Source: Bog-473 sp963777485 | GTDB lineage: Bacteria; Actinomycetota; Acidimicrobiia; Acidimicrobiales; RAAP-2 | Assembly (NCBI GenBank): GCA_963777485.1 | Contig: CAVZQP010000002.1 | Location: 558,001 to 622,000 of the forward strand | Reading direction: 5' to 3' | DNA: 64,000 nucleotides | In this document: in pieces, positions 22,996 to 31,142 of the stretch | Numbering within the stretch: the first letter of the stretch is position 1 | How the letters are laid out: each line of letters opens with the position of its first letter | Position numbers and translations under genes: made by a program | The notes under the pieces: generated by a model | The model's input: the letters and a program-made list of their open reading frames with translations, nothing else | Told to the model about the DNA's origin: nothing | Databases searched by the model: none

Positions 22996-24474
22996 ATGTA
23001 TGAGGGGACATGGGACTCCGTGCGCGCTCATGGGGTGCCGGACTGGTACGAGGACGCCAAGCTGGGCGTCTTCCTCCACTGGGGCCCCTATTCGGTGCCG
23101 GGGTGGGCGCCGCGGGTGCCGGACATCCAGGAGATGATGGTCAAGGCCGGCCCGCGGCGCATGCTGCGGGACAACCCGTACGCCGAGTGGTACCTCAACA
23201 CGATGCGCATCCGGGGGAGCCCCACAGCGCGGCATCACGCCCTCACGTACGGCGACGACTACTCCTACGACAACTTCGTCAAGACCTTCGACGATGCCAC
23301 GGCCGGCGCCAACCTCGACGCGCTGGCGGGGTTGTGCGCCGGGGCCGGAGCCCGCTACGTCGTCCTGACGACGAAGCATCACGACGGGTTCGCGCTGTGG
23401 CCGTCGGAGGTGCAGCATCCGGAGAAGGGGGAGTACCACACGCGGCGTGACGTGGTCGGCGACCTGGCGGCGGCGGTGCGGCAGCGACGGATGCGGATGG
23501 GGTTGTATTACTCGGGGGGTTATGACTGGCCCTACAACGGCGCGTTGTTGCGCGGCGCGGCGGACCTCGTGCTGGCGGCGCCGGCGGGGGACGGCTACCG
23601 GCGGTACGTGACGGCGCACGTGCGCGAGTTGATCGACCGGTATGCGCCGTCGGTGCTGTGGAACGACATCTCGTGGCCGGCGGGAGGGAACCTGGCCGAA
23701 CTCTTCGCGTACTACTACAACACGGTGCCCGACGGCCTGGTCAACGACCGGTGGCGTGAGGTGGCGGCGCCGAGCGGCGTGGTGTCGAAGTCATTGGTGC
23801 GGGCGGGCGGACGGTTGCTGGAGCTGGCGTGGCCCTGGATCCCGGCGCGGCGCAAGCGGCTGACGTTCGCGTCGCCGAAGCACTGCGACTTCCGCACGCC
23901 CGAGTACGAGGTGCTGCACACCGTCTCAGAGCGCAAGTGGGAGATGTGCCGCGGCGTCGGCAAGTCCTTCGGCGCCAACCGCCAGGAGCCGCCCGAGGAC
24001 ATCATCAGCGAGACGCAGCTCATCCAGATGTTTTGTGACGTCGTCGCGCACAACGGCAACCTCTTGATCGGGGTGGGGCCGCGTCCCGACGGGACGGTGC
24101 CCGAATCGCAGCAGGCGCCCTTGCGGGGACTGGGCGAATGGCTCGCGGCGAACGGCGAGGCCATCTACGGGTCGCGGCCGTGGGTGGTGGCCGAGTCGTC
24201 GACCGCGGACGGCACGTCCCTGCGCTTCACCAAGAGCGGCGAGGGTGTCTACGCGCTCGTGCTCGGGATGCCGGCGGGTCGCCGGGTGACGTTGCGGGGT
24301 ATCGACGGGGCGAGCGTGCGCCGGGTGCGCCTGGTCGACATCGACGAGCTGGTCCACTCCTCGGTGGAGCACGGGGGCGGCGGGCTGACGGTCACGTTGC
24401 CCGAGCGGCTGCCGCTCACCGCGGTGACGGCGTTCGACCTGGGGGCGGAGGTGCGGGCGCGGGCCGTGGGGTAG
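22996..24474 (+). CDS. GH29 alpha-L-fucosidase
   Basis: This 492-residue protein has the GH29 (beta/alpha)8 barrel at about residues 1-370. The opening block DWYEDAKLGVFLHWGPYSVPGW, the segment RYVVLTTKHHDGFALWPS with the paired His, and the active-site strand LWNDISWP (nucleophile D224) are family hallmarks. A small beta domain follows from about 390, also usual. It should release terminal L-fucose from glycans. There is no signal peptide, so it acts inside the cell or on imported oligosaccharides. No sugar transporter is next to it. The start at ATG 22996 is chosen because the conserved block begins soon after. Confidence 0.9.
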   Translation: MYEGTWDSVRAHGVPDWYEDAKLGVFLHWGPYSVPGWAPRVPDIQEMMVKAGPRRMLRDNPYAEWYLNTMRIRGSPTARHHALTYGDDYSYDNFVKTFDDATAGANLDALAGLCAGAGARYVVLTTKHHDGFALWPSEVQHPEKGEYHTRRDVVGDLAAAVRQRRMRMGLYYSGGYDWPYNGALLRGAADLVLAAPAGDGYRRYVTAHVRELIDRYAPSVLWNDISWPAGGNLAELFAYYYNTVPDGLVNDRWREVAAPSGVVSKSLVRAGGRLLELAWPWIPARRKRLTFASPKHCDFRTPEYEVLHTVSERKWEMCRGVGKSFGANRQEPPEDIISETQLIQMFCDVVAHNGNLLIGVGPRPDGTVPESQQAPLRGLGEWLAANGEAIYGSRPWVVAESSTADGTSLRFTKSGEGVYALVLGMPAGRRVTLRGIDGASVRRVRLVDIDELVHSSVEHGGGGLTVTLPERLPLTAVTAFDLGAEVRARAVG

Positions 24475-24486
24475 ACGTGGCCGGGA

Positions 24487-24945
24487 TCAGGCGCCGAGGA
24501 CGAGCTGGGTCTGGATCACGCGGGCGACGAGGCGCTCCTGCGGGTCGCGGACGTCGGTCTCGACGACGATGACCGTGCGCCCGATGTGCAAGGGGCGTGA
24601 TACCGCTTCGACGTAGCCATCGCGCACACCGCGGAGGAAGTTCGTCTTCGACTCGACCGTCGTCGTGCCCGCGCCCTCGGGCAGGTTCAAGAACGCGCAC
24701 GCAGCGCCGGTGCTGTCGGCCAGGGCCATGACGGCACCACCATGGAGGAGGCCGCCGGCGGTGCAGCGCTCCGGCGCCCAGTCGAGCCGGGCCGTGACTT
24801 CCTCCTTGGCATAGCGGGAGAACACCGCGCCGATGGCCTTGGTGAATGGCATGAGGTCGAGCAGGGCGTCGAGATCGGACGCGTCGGACGCGTCGGACGC
24901 GTCGGAGGCGTCGGTGGCGTCGGAGGCGTCGGTGGCGTCGGTCAT
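24487..24945 (-). CDS. PaaI-type hotdog-fold acyl-CoA thioesterase
   Basis: This 152-residue protein has a hotdog domain from about residue 30. The signature GGLLHGGAVMALADSTGA lies near residues 63-80, followed by VESKTNFLRGV, as in PaaI/YbgC-type thioesterases that hydrolyse aromatic or fatty acyl-CoA. The first 30 residues are a simple (T/S)DA repeat encoded by a 9-base tandem repeat and are not part of the fold, so translation may really begin further in (for example near MPFTKA). It is convergent with the fucosidase gene, 12 bases apart. Confidence 0.85.
   Translation of the reverse strand: MTDATDASDATDASDASDASDASDLDALLDLMPFTKAIGAVFSRYAKEEVTARLDWAPERCTAGGLLHGGAVMALADSTGAACAFLNLPEGAGTTTVESKTNFLRGVRDGYVEAVSRPLHIGRTVIVVETDVRDPQERLVARVIQTQLVLGA
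24876..24942. repeat. 9-base tandem repeat in the thioesterase N-terminus
   Basis: About seven imperfect copies of the unit GGCGTCGGA/GCGTCGGAC encode alternating Asp-Ala-Ser/Thr. The unit is a multiple of three, so copy-number change alters length but not frame. Confidence 0.75.
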
Positions 24946-25057
24946 CGTGCCGGAGGCTACCGAGGCCGCGTTTCGGCCCGGTCATCGGCGGCGGCACCGA
25001 CAACACGGCGTCACAACCACAGCGCTCTGACAACAAATGTGAAAAGTGACCCACAAA

Positions 25058-25071
25058 GGGACCTTCGGCCC
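25058..25071 (+). promoter_or_regulatory. DosR/DevR-like box
   Basis: GGGACCTTCGGCCC fits the mycobacterial DosR-type core GGGACnTTnGnCCC. It lies about 350 bases before the SfLAP gene, upstream of a strongly folded stretch. A weak -10-like TCTAGG follows at about 25083. Confidence 0.35.
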
Positions 25072-25285
25072 GGGTCCATGGCCTCTAGGCACAGACAGGC
25101 CAGGCAGGCAGGATGCACGCATGGACGACGCTTGCCGGCGCTGCAGCTCGCCCGAGACAGATGCGGTTCGATCTCTTTTGGGGAAGATCCGTCTCGTTGA
25201 CGGAAGGGGGAGAATTTCCTCCGGCGCGTCGTCCTCTATCGCACGGAGCCAGCCCGGGGGTGACGGGCTCGGCCATGCGGGATCT

Positions 25286-25354
25286 GCTCCCCGCCGGGGT
25301 GGTAGTCGCTCCGGTTAGCCGTCGAGCGACGGTATCCCCGGGGGGACGGGGAGC
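25286..25354 (+). promoter_or_regulatory. Nested stem RNA element in the SfLAP leader (unknown class)
   Basis: Four stacked helices close one 69-base structure: GCTCCCCG/CGGGGAGC (25286-25293 with 25347-25354), CCGGGG/CCCCGG (25294-25299 with 25336-25341), a 5x5 internal loop, GTCGCTC/GAGCGAC (25305-25311 with 25324-25330), and CGG-TTAG-CCG at the tip. A 5-base bulge GGGGA lies on the 3' side. Smaller hairpins precede it, for example AGCCCG/CGGGCT (25251-25269), GATCT/AGATC (25169-25188) and CCGTC/GACGG (25188-25203). The rest of the 478-base gap (24946-25423) shows no convincing gene. It ends 69 bases before the SfLAP start and has no T-run, so it looks like a 5'-UTR element rather than a terminator. 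Confidence 0.5.
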
Positions 25355-25423
25355 GGAACAACATCAATGTGACTCCCGGCGTCCGGTACTTTCCGGGTAC
25401 TTGGCGAACGCCGGGAGCTCACA

Positions 25424-26095
25424 TTGATACTCGACCTCTTCCTCATCGGCCTGGTTGTCACGCTGGAGCCGATCCCGCTGTCGGCCTTCATCTTGCTGCT
25501 CGCGGCCGAGCGCGGGCTCCTCAAGGGCCTGGGCTTCGTGATCGGCTGGCTGGGCACCGTGGTGCTCATCGTCGCGGTGATCGTGGTCGTCACCGGCGGC
25601 AAGCCACTCATCCCGCAGAGCTCGCCGTCGACGGCCGCGCTGGTGGTCAAGCTCATGGCGGGCGCGATCCTGATCTGGATCGCGGAACGGCGCCGGCGCC
25701 GGCTGTCGGGTGCGTCGTCCGATGCGCCCAAGCAGAAGAAGCAGCCCAAGTGGATGGCGCGGATCGACCAGCTGAACCCGCTCGCCGCGGCCGGCCTGGG
25801 CTTCCTCTTGCAGCCCTGGGTGCTTATCGCGGCCGGCGTCACCACCATCGTCGAAGGGAAGCTCAACACGCCGATCGAGTACATCGCCGTCTTCGGCTTC
25901 GCCGTGTGGTGTTCCGCCAGCTATCTCGCGCTCGAGACCTACGCGGCGCTCCGTCCCGAGGTCGTGAAGACCCGTCTCCAGACGATGCTCGACTGGATCA
26001 ACACCCACACCGACCAGGCGATCGTCATCCTGTCGCTCTTCCTCGGCCTCTACCTGATGGCAAAGGCCATCTACGGCCTGGTCTCGGGCGGTTAG
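25424..26095 (+). CDS. SfLAP/GAP-family membrane protein
   Basis: This 223-residue protein has six predicted membrane segments arranged 3+3 around a basic cytoplasmic loop (ERRRRRLSGASSDAPKQKK). It fits the GAP/Sap (sulfolipid-1-addressing protein) family of actinobacteria. Mycobacterial relatives take part in moving surface glycolipids, and the family fold resembles LysE-type exporters. The start is TTG 25424, with GGGAG seven bases upstream; no ATG or GTG fits the first membrane segment. The long, highly structured leader upstream suggests post-transcriptional control. Confidence 0.75.
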   Translation: MILDLFLIGLVVTLEPIPLSAFILLLAAERGLLKGLGFVIGWLGTVVLIVAVIVVVTGGKPLIPQSSPSTAALVVKLMAGAILIWIAERRRRRLSGASSDAPKQKKQPKWMARIDQLNPLAAAGLGFLLQPWVLIAAGVTTIVEGKLNTPIEYIAVFGFAVWCSASYLALETYAALRPEVVKTRLQTMLDWINTHTDQAIVILSLFLGLYLMAKAIYGLVSGG

Positions 26096-26129
26096 CGGAC
26101 CGCCGAGAATTCCGAAACTTCCGAGCCGG

Positions 26130-26849
26130 TCAGGCGGTGGGGGCCGCGGGCGGTGGCGTGGCTGCCGGTGCCGCCGGCGCAGTCGCCGTCGCCGTCCCGA
26201 CTGCAGGCCGCGCCGGACGCGGCGGGAACACGGACGGGCCGAGGTTGGCGTGGATCATCAGGACGATGGCCGACGCCACCATGATGTAGACGAGGTCGAG
26301 CAGGAGCGCCAGCGTGCCGCTGCGGGTCGAGCCGAGGCTGCCGAAGACGCCCGGGGCGATCAGCGCCAACAACAGGTAGACGGCGATGCCGAACGAGAAG
26401 ACCAGCTCCAAGAGGTAGACGAACGCAACGACCCCGGCGTAGGAGTTCATGACGCGGGTGTTGGGCTGTACCGGGCCGGAGTCGCCGCCGGCGGTCGCGA
26501 TGCCCCGGCGCAGGTGGAGGACCCACACACTGCCGGCGATCACGACGAAGAGGGCGCCGATCACCACCTCACGGGCGACCGCGTTGCCCATCGGGCTGTA
26601 ATGCGGCGCGATGAGAGAGAAGAGCGCAGTCATGATGAGCACCGAGCCGGCGAACGTCAGCTGCAGCGTCACGAAGCTCATGCCGAAGAGGTACACCGTG
26701 TGTGGCCGCATGCCGCGGGGATCGGGCTCGGCCCGATTGGCGACGATCACGACGACGAGCACGATGAACAGCCCCGAGAACAGCGCGAGCACCAGCGCCA
26801 CCCCGGCCGCGACACCGCCTGCGGCGTTGACCAGCGGACCCGTGACCAT
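26130..26849 (-). CDS. Unknown polytopic membrane protein
   Basis: This 239-residue protein has five to six hydrophobic helices, at about residues 12-38, 52-78, 92-112, 137-163 and 180-200, with a Pro/Ala/Thr-rich C-terminal tail. A short conserved-looking loop, NRAEPDPRGMRPHTVYLFG, lies after the first helix. No catalytic or transport signature is recognised. It faces the SfLAP gene convergently, with 34 bases between stops. An RBS-like GGGAGG precedes ATG 26849. Confidence 0.65.
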   Translation of the reverse strand: MVTGPLVNAAGGVAAGVALVLALFSGLFIVLVVVIVANRAEPDPRGMRPHTVYLFGMSFVTLQLTFAGSVLIMTALFSLIAPHYSPMGNAVAREVVIGALFVVIAGSVWVLHLRRGIATAGGDSGPVQPNTRVMNSYAGVVAFVYLLELVFSFGIAVYLLLALIAPGVFGSLGSTRSGTLALLLDLVYIMVASAIVLMIHANLGPSVFPPRPARPAVGTATATAPAAPAATPPPAAPTA

Positions 26850-27036
26850 GGATTCCTCCCTCTGACCGCCCCGCCTCCGCAGGGCTTTTCCGCAAGGTAG
26901 GACACGAGGCGCGTCAAGACGCGGATGGCGCGTCGAGTCGGTGGCCGCGCCGAGGCATCCCCGGTCGGAGTGTCGGCCCGTGGTACACCGGGCAGTGCTG
27001 CAGGTATCTCCCGGCCTGCGGCAGGAGGTACCGCCG

Positions 27037-27267
27037 ATGTTCGCCTACACGTGGCCCCTGCTGAGCCTGTTCTGGACGTTCCTGATGTTCGCCGGGGTCG
27101 TGCTGCTGCTGTTCTTCGTGATCTTCTGCTTCATCGACAACTTCCGCCGGCGCGACCACAGCGGCTGGTCCAAGGCCGCGTGGACCGTGGTGATCCTGCT
27201 CATCCCGTTCATCGGCTCGGTGATCTACATCGTCGCCCGGCCGTCCGACGCGCAGCTGGCGACGTAG
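27037..27267 (+). CDS. PLDc_N-type small membrane protein without SHOCT
   Basis: This 76-residue protein has two membrane helices (about residues 7-33 and 46-68) separated by NFRRRDHSGWSK, the same arrangement as the PLDc_N proteins at 20410 and 32758, but it stops straight after the second helix. It is a third member of this family in the window. A good RBS (GGAGG) lies eight bases before ATG 27037. A GAGGC/GCCTC hairpin follows the stop at 27285-27297. Confidence 0.75.
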   Translation: MFAYTWPLLSLFWTFLMFAGVVLLLFFVIFCFIDNFRRRDHSGWSKAAWTVVILLIPFIGSVIYIVARPSDAQLAT

Positions 27268-27490
27268 GGAACGCCGTCGCACGAGAGGCCCGGCCTCACC
27301 GGACAGGAGTTTGCGCCCGAAGCGTAAGCCCCCCCACCTCCTTCGGCCCCTGGTCGACCCCCATCTACCCGGCGCCGAGGTTCCCCGGGCACACCAAACA
27401 CATCGGTGCACTGGGCATTCGATTTCCAAACCCCGGATCGCTATCCTGCGTCCCCACCAGGGGTAACGAGGGGCAAACCAGGGAGCGGCC

Positions 27491-27679
27491 GTGCAGAGCC
27501 ACAGCCCGAATATCACCCAAGGGCCGGAACGGACCTGGGTGGTCGAGTGCATCCAGTGCCGGAACGACACACAGTCCGACCTGCCGATCGGGATCGGGAT
27601 GCCGCTGCACGACTACGAGACGGCCGAACGGCTCCGCGACAACCACGCCATGCGCACGGCGCGTGTGGCCGCTTCCTGA
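27491..27679 (+). CDS. Small CxxC-containing protein, unknown
   Basis: This 62-residue product of a GTG-started frame contains one CIQC pair at residues 20-23, an acidic/basic mixed C-terminus and no membrane segment. One CxxC is too few for a stable zinc ribbon monomer, but a dimer could bind zinc or iron. An AGGGAG site lies eight bases before the start, and a possible promoter (TATCCT near 27440) lies upstream. The upstream gap 27268-27490 shows only the hairpin noted for the PLDc_N gene. Confidence 0.45.
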   Translation: MQSHSPNITQGPERTWVVECIQCRNDTQSDLPIGIGMPLHDYETAERLRDNHAMRTARVAAS

Positions 27680-27761
27680 CCGATCAAGACCTCACTCGCG
27701 GAACGTAGGCGCGGTGTGGTGTCGCCGGCCCGCCGGAACAGCGGCCAGGCGGCCACGTACC

Positions 27762-28016
27762 TCAGGGGCGCCGCACCGTGTCCAGGCGCACGGTCCCCCG
27801 TTCGGGATCGATGGCCGATTCGACCGCCTGCACTAACGCGCGACCGCCGGGACCAGGAGTGCCGTCGATGGACTCGCCGTAGATCGTCACGAACACGACG
27901 TCGCCCCAGCCATCGCGGATGTCGATGCCCGTGAAGGCGTAGCCGGGGTCGTCAGCCACCGCGTCGGCCAGGGCATGCAGGACCCGCTTGTCGATATCCG
28001 CTCGCACCCCCATCAA
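27762..28016 (-). CDS. Small hypothetical protein
   Basis: This 84-residue acidic protein shows an alternating helix/strand pattern (VLHALADAVADD, AFTGIDIRD, VVFVTIYGE) with no known motif. Codon use matches the neighbours, which supports a real gene. Two adjacent ATGs (28016 and 28013) are possible starts. It is divergent from the M24 peptidase gene across a 152-base gap that holds two candidate operators (28031-28040 and 28051-28065). Confidence 0.5.
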   Translation of the reverse strand: MMGVRADIDKRVLHALADAVADDPGYAFTGIDIRDGWGDVVFVTIYGESIDGTPGPGGRALVQAVESAIDPERGTVRLDTVRRP

Positions 28017-28050
28017 CCCCTATTCTGCGCACTAGTACGCGCTCAGAACA

Positions 28051-28065
28051 GGGGATTTGGTCCCC
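28051..28065. promoter_or_regulatory. GGGGA/TCCCC palindrome between divergent genes
   Basis: Perfect 5-bp arms surround TTTGG. It resembles the GGGAC-type boxes found elsewhere in this window, though less exactly. The nearby ACTAGTACGC (28031-28040) is shared with the TetR operator at 17459-17468. Confidence 0.3.
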
Positions 28066-28168
28066 ATCCAAGCTGAAGTAGATGTGTCACAATGGGTGAC
28101 AGAGCATCACGAAATTGCAGGCGGGGCGGCGTCACACAAGCGCAGTCGTCAGGGGCGAGCAACACCAC

Positions 28169-29092
28169 GTGTCACGAAGCAACTTCGCATATTCCGCCGC
28201 GGACCTCGACCGCTTTCGCCAGGTCCAGCGCCTGGCCTATGACATCGCGCTCCGGGTCGAGTCCCAGTTGCAAGTGGGCATCACCGAGATCGAGGCCTGC
28301 ACGCTCATCGCAGCGGCCCAGACGGAGTTCGAGGTGATCCAGGTCTTCCACGATCCCTACGTCCTCTTCGACCGGCGCACGGCGCTCGGAACCGGGGCGG
28401 AGTCCGCCGAGATGCAAGCGCTCGAAGGAGCCGGGGCGACCGCCGCCGGCCTGTCACCGAGCAACGACCTGGTCCCGACCAACCAGGTCCTCCGTGACGG
28501 TGCGCCGTTCATCATCGACGTCGCGCCAGTCGCGCACGGCGTGTCCTCGGACATCGCCTACTCGTGCGTGCTCGGCACGAACCAGGTCTTCGGGGAACTC
28601 GACGCGGGCCTCGCCCGTATCCGTTCGTTCCTGCGTGACGGCATCGCGTCGCGCGCCTCGATGCTCGTGCTGTACCACGAGCTCGACGAGCTCCTGTCGA
28701 GCAGGGGCTGGGAGAGCTGCCACCACCGGCAGGCCGACCGCGCGCTGGGCCACCTGGTCTTCCCGCTCGAGCACGAAACGGGCCGTCCGACGCCGCTGCC
28801 CGGTTGGGGCGCGGTCGCGGCCGAGAAGATGTTGGCGGCCGGCATCGACGCGTTGGACCACGGGACGTGTTACCCGCTGTGGAACGACAGCTCGTTCACC
28901 GACTACCCCGCCACGCCCGGGCTGTGGGCGATCGAGCCGCACATCGGCCTCGACGGCGTCGGCGTGAAGTTCGAAGAGATCCTCGTCGTCACCGACGACG
29001 ACGCGTACTGGCTGGACGACGACCTACCCCACGTCAAGCGCTGGGCGGCGGCGAGATACAACACGGCCTCGCTCCGAGGCGCAACGGCCTGA
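28169..29092 (+). CDS. M24-family metallopeptidase (aminopeptidase P / methionine aminopeptidase fold)
   Basis: This 307-residue pita-bread-fold protein has all five metal ligands in order: two Asp in IIDVAPVAHGVSSDIAYS, His in the RALGHLVFPLEHE region, Glu in LWAIEPHIG and Glu in VKFEEILVVTD. It lacks the N-terminal creatinase-like domain of true aminopeptidase P. That makes it a short stand-alone M24 enzyme that could be a peptidase or a related hydrolase. GTG 28169 is chosen because the conserved helical N-terminus (SRSNFAYSAADLDRFRQ) starts there; a longer frame lacks an RBS. Confidence 0.85.
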   Translation: MSRSNFAYSAADLDRFRQVQRLAYDIALRVESQLQVGITEIEACTLIAAAQTEFEVIQVFHDPYVLFDRRTALGTGAESAEMQALEGAGATAAGLSPSNDLVPTNQVLRDGAPFIIDVAPVAHGVSSDIAYSCVLGTNQVFGELDAGLARIRSFLRDGIASRASMLVLYHELDELLSSRGWESCHHRQADRALGHLVFPLEHETGRPTPLPGWGAVAAEKMLAAGIDALDHGTCYPLWNDSSFTDYPATPGLWAIEPHIGLDGVGVKFEEILVVTDDDAYWLDDDLPHVKRWAAARYNTASLRGATA

Positions 29093-29098
29093 CGCACA

Positions 29099-29129
29099 AC
29101 GCCCGTCAGCCGAAGAGCGGGACGGGCGT
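29099..29129. terminator. Bidirectional hairpin terminator candidate
   Basis: Nine-bp arms ACGCCCGTC and GACGGGCGT flank a 13-base loop, just past the M24 stop and covering the last codons of the convergent MBL gene. There is no T-run, as is common in GC-rich actinobacteria. Confidence 0.45.
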
Positions 29130-29990
29130 CGCGTACTCCATCTCGAAGTAGCCGGCCGGCGCTCCCGGCACCCGCAGGGCAGCCGCGGCCGGAGCGACGT
29201 CGACGCCCGGCAGCCCGGGGAAGAGCGGGTCGTGGTGGCAGAACGCGACGCGCCCGGGCCGTAACAACGAGACCTGCTCGAGCATGTAGTCGACCGTGGA
29301 ACCCTGGAACGGTTCGCCGTCCACGTTGGGGCGTCCGCCCAGCGACAAGAGCGCCACGTCGGGCCGCAACCCGGAGAAGATGCCGCGCCAGTAGCCGGCG
29401 CTGCCGCTCACGAGCATCGACCCGCCGCCCGTCATGAGCAGATACGCGAGCTGTCCGCCGTCTTGGCGGGAGCACTTCTCGTTCATCGACACGAGGGCCG
29501 GGCCCGCCGGCGCGGGCGCGGCGTCCATGCCCGCGAAAAGCTTGCGGATCGTGGCGGCGCGGTCCTGCGCGCTGACGTCGAGATCGCCCAGGCACGGCAC
29601 CGACGTGTCCGGATCACTGTGCGCGAAGAGGCAGGCGTGCAGCGCGGGGAGCACGCGGACCTTCGTCGAGAGACCGCAGTGCACCGTCTCACCACCCGTC
29701 ACGACGAGCAACTGCTTTTCGGGCACTCCCGCCTCGCGCAGGCAGCGGGTGGACTCGGGTGAGGCGACGACCGTCGCGCCGGCACCGAGCGCGAGGACGT
29801 CGGCGCCGTAGAGGTGGTCGAAATGGCTATGGCTGATGAACACGTAGTCGGCCGTCCCCACCTCACGGGTCGACAGGCCGACCGGCTCGAGCCCGGGCAG
29901 CCGGTCCAGGTACGCGTCGAAGAAGAGGTTCAGACCGGCATCGCGCACCCGGAAGGTGGCGGTCCCGAACCACTCGAGCGTCGCCGGCAT
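29106..29990 (-). CDS. MBL-fold metallohydrolase
   Basis: This 294-residue beta-lactamase-fold protein has the metal motif SHSHFDH at about residues 54-60 and a later FCHHDPLFPG that can supply the last His. The overall pattern resembles UlaG-like or AHL-lactonase-like hydrolases, but the substrate is open. ATG 29990 overlaps the stop of the upstream membrane-protein gene by one base, so the two are translationally coupled. The protein has no signal peptide, so it is probably cytoplasmic. Confidence 0.85.
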   Translation of the reverse strand: MPATLEWFGTATFRVRDAGLNLFFDAYLDRLPGLEPVGLSTREVGTADYVFISHSHFDHLYGADVLALGAGATVVASPESTRCLREAGVPEKQLLVVTGGETVHCGLSTKVRVLPALHACLFAHSDPDTSVPCLGDLDVSAQDRAATIRKLFAGMDAAPAPAGPALVSMNEKCSRQDGGQLAYLLMTGGGSMLVSGSAGYWRGIFSGLRPDVALLSLGGRPNVDGEPFQGSTVDYMLEQVSLLRPGRVAFCHHDPLFPGLPGVDVAPAAAALRVPGAPAGYFEMEYATPVPLFG

Positions 29991-30958
29991 CAGTCCGCCT
30001 TGGCGCCGGCTGCAGGCACGGTCGTGGGGTTCCCGATCAATTTGGCCGAGAACTTCACCGCCTTCACCGCGCTCGTCACGCCCGTCTGCAACAGGACCCC
30101 GATCGCGATGAAGATCACCCCCAGCCAGAAGAACCCGCGCCAGCCCAGCATGAGGATGCCGAAACGGCCGAGCATGTACGGCGGCGAGCACACCACGGCC
30201 CCGACCGCGCCGCCCACCGCGGTCGCGGCCAACTTGTCACGACGCGAGCGCCCCTTCTTGGTGTCGATGCCGACCATCCGCGCCGGGACGGCGAGATAAC
30301 AGATCATCATGATCCCCACGACGATGCTCTGGCTGATGACGAAGGACCACGGGCCCCAGCGCGTCGCGATGAGCGCGGAGAACGAGAGCGCGAGGCCGAC
30401 GGTGAGGCCCCATGCCAGGATCGTGCGCAGGTGGTGGTTGGCCTTCTCGAAGGCCGGCCGGATCTGCGGTTCGCCGCCGTCGGCGATCGCAAAGGCGAAG
30501 ACGCCGTTCAGATAGAAGCTCGCCGCGGTGAGGGCCGTCACGCCGAGAATGGCGGGCACCAGGACCGGCCCGCGCAAGATGTTGAACCCCTTGGTGTGCA
30601 GCACGTGGACCTTGATGTCGAGCATCGCCACCCAGATCCACATCGCCGGGATGATCTGCACCAGCGTGAGCCGCCAGTTGGTAACGAGCAGCTTGAGACC
30701 TCCGAAGAGCATCAAGAACGCGCCGACGATCAGCGCCAGGGGCGCCAGCCAGCGGCTTCTCGCGCTCAACTGCATGACCGCACGCTCGACGGCTGCGTCG
30801 TCACTGCGCATGATGGCGTCGACGAGTCGCCTCACGCTGGCCCGGATGCGCACGCGTCGGGTCCCGGCCGCCTTGCCCGCGCCTGAGCCGTCGGCGGCGG
30901 GCGGACCCGAATCTGCCCCGTCAGCCTCGGCGTTCCGGTCCTCGAAGTCGAGCGTCAC
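29990..30958 (-). CDS. Unknown multi-pass membrane protein coupled to the MBL hydrolase
   Basis: From GTG 30958 (GAGGA eight bases upstream) this 322-residue protein has an acidic, Ala-rich cytoplasmic N-terminus of about 60 residues. Then come roughly seven hydrophobic helices, including WLAPLALIVGAFLMLFGGLKLL and ILGVTALTAASFYLNGVFAFAIAD. I recognise no transporter or enzyme signature. The overlap with the MBL gene suggests the two work together, for example import or release of the MBL substrate; this is inference. It is divergent from the DUF2252 gene across 184 bases with no clear operator. Confidence 0.7.
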   Translation of the reverse strand: MTLDFEDRNAEADGADSGPPAADGSGAGKAAGTRRVRIRASVRRLVDAIMRSDDAAVERAVMQLSARSRWLAPLALIVGAFLMLFGGLKLLVTNWRLTLVQIIPAMWIWVAMLDIKVHVLHTKGFNILRGPVLVPAILGVTALTAASFYLNGVFAFAIADGGEPQIRPAFEKANHHLRTILAWGLTVGLALSFSALIATRWGPWSFVISQSIVVGIMMICYLAVPARMVGIDTKKGRSRRDKLAATAVGGAVGAVVCSPPYMLGRFGILMLGWRGFFWLGVIFIAIGVLLQTGVTSAVKAVKFSAKLIGNPTTVPAAGAKAD

Positions 30959-31142
30959 TCGTTGATCCTCGTGAGACCACCCTGGCACACCACGACCGCC
31001 ATTGTGCCCGCCGACCATCAACCGGGAAAGGGCACGCGTGCGTACCGAACCGCCGCCCACCGACCCCTTTCCGATCGACGCCGAACGACATAGCCTCTGG
31101 CCGAGGAGCGTGCCATCGACGCGTCCAGGGAGGTGGTGGCTG

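Noticed and set aside
25046..25318. Short frame with a CRRC motif
   Set aside because: No ribosome site. Most of it falls in the strongly paired leader region, and its C-terminus is low-complexity.
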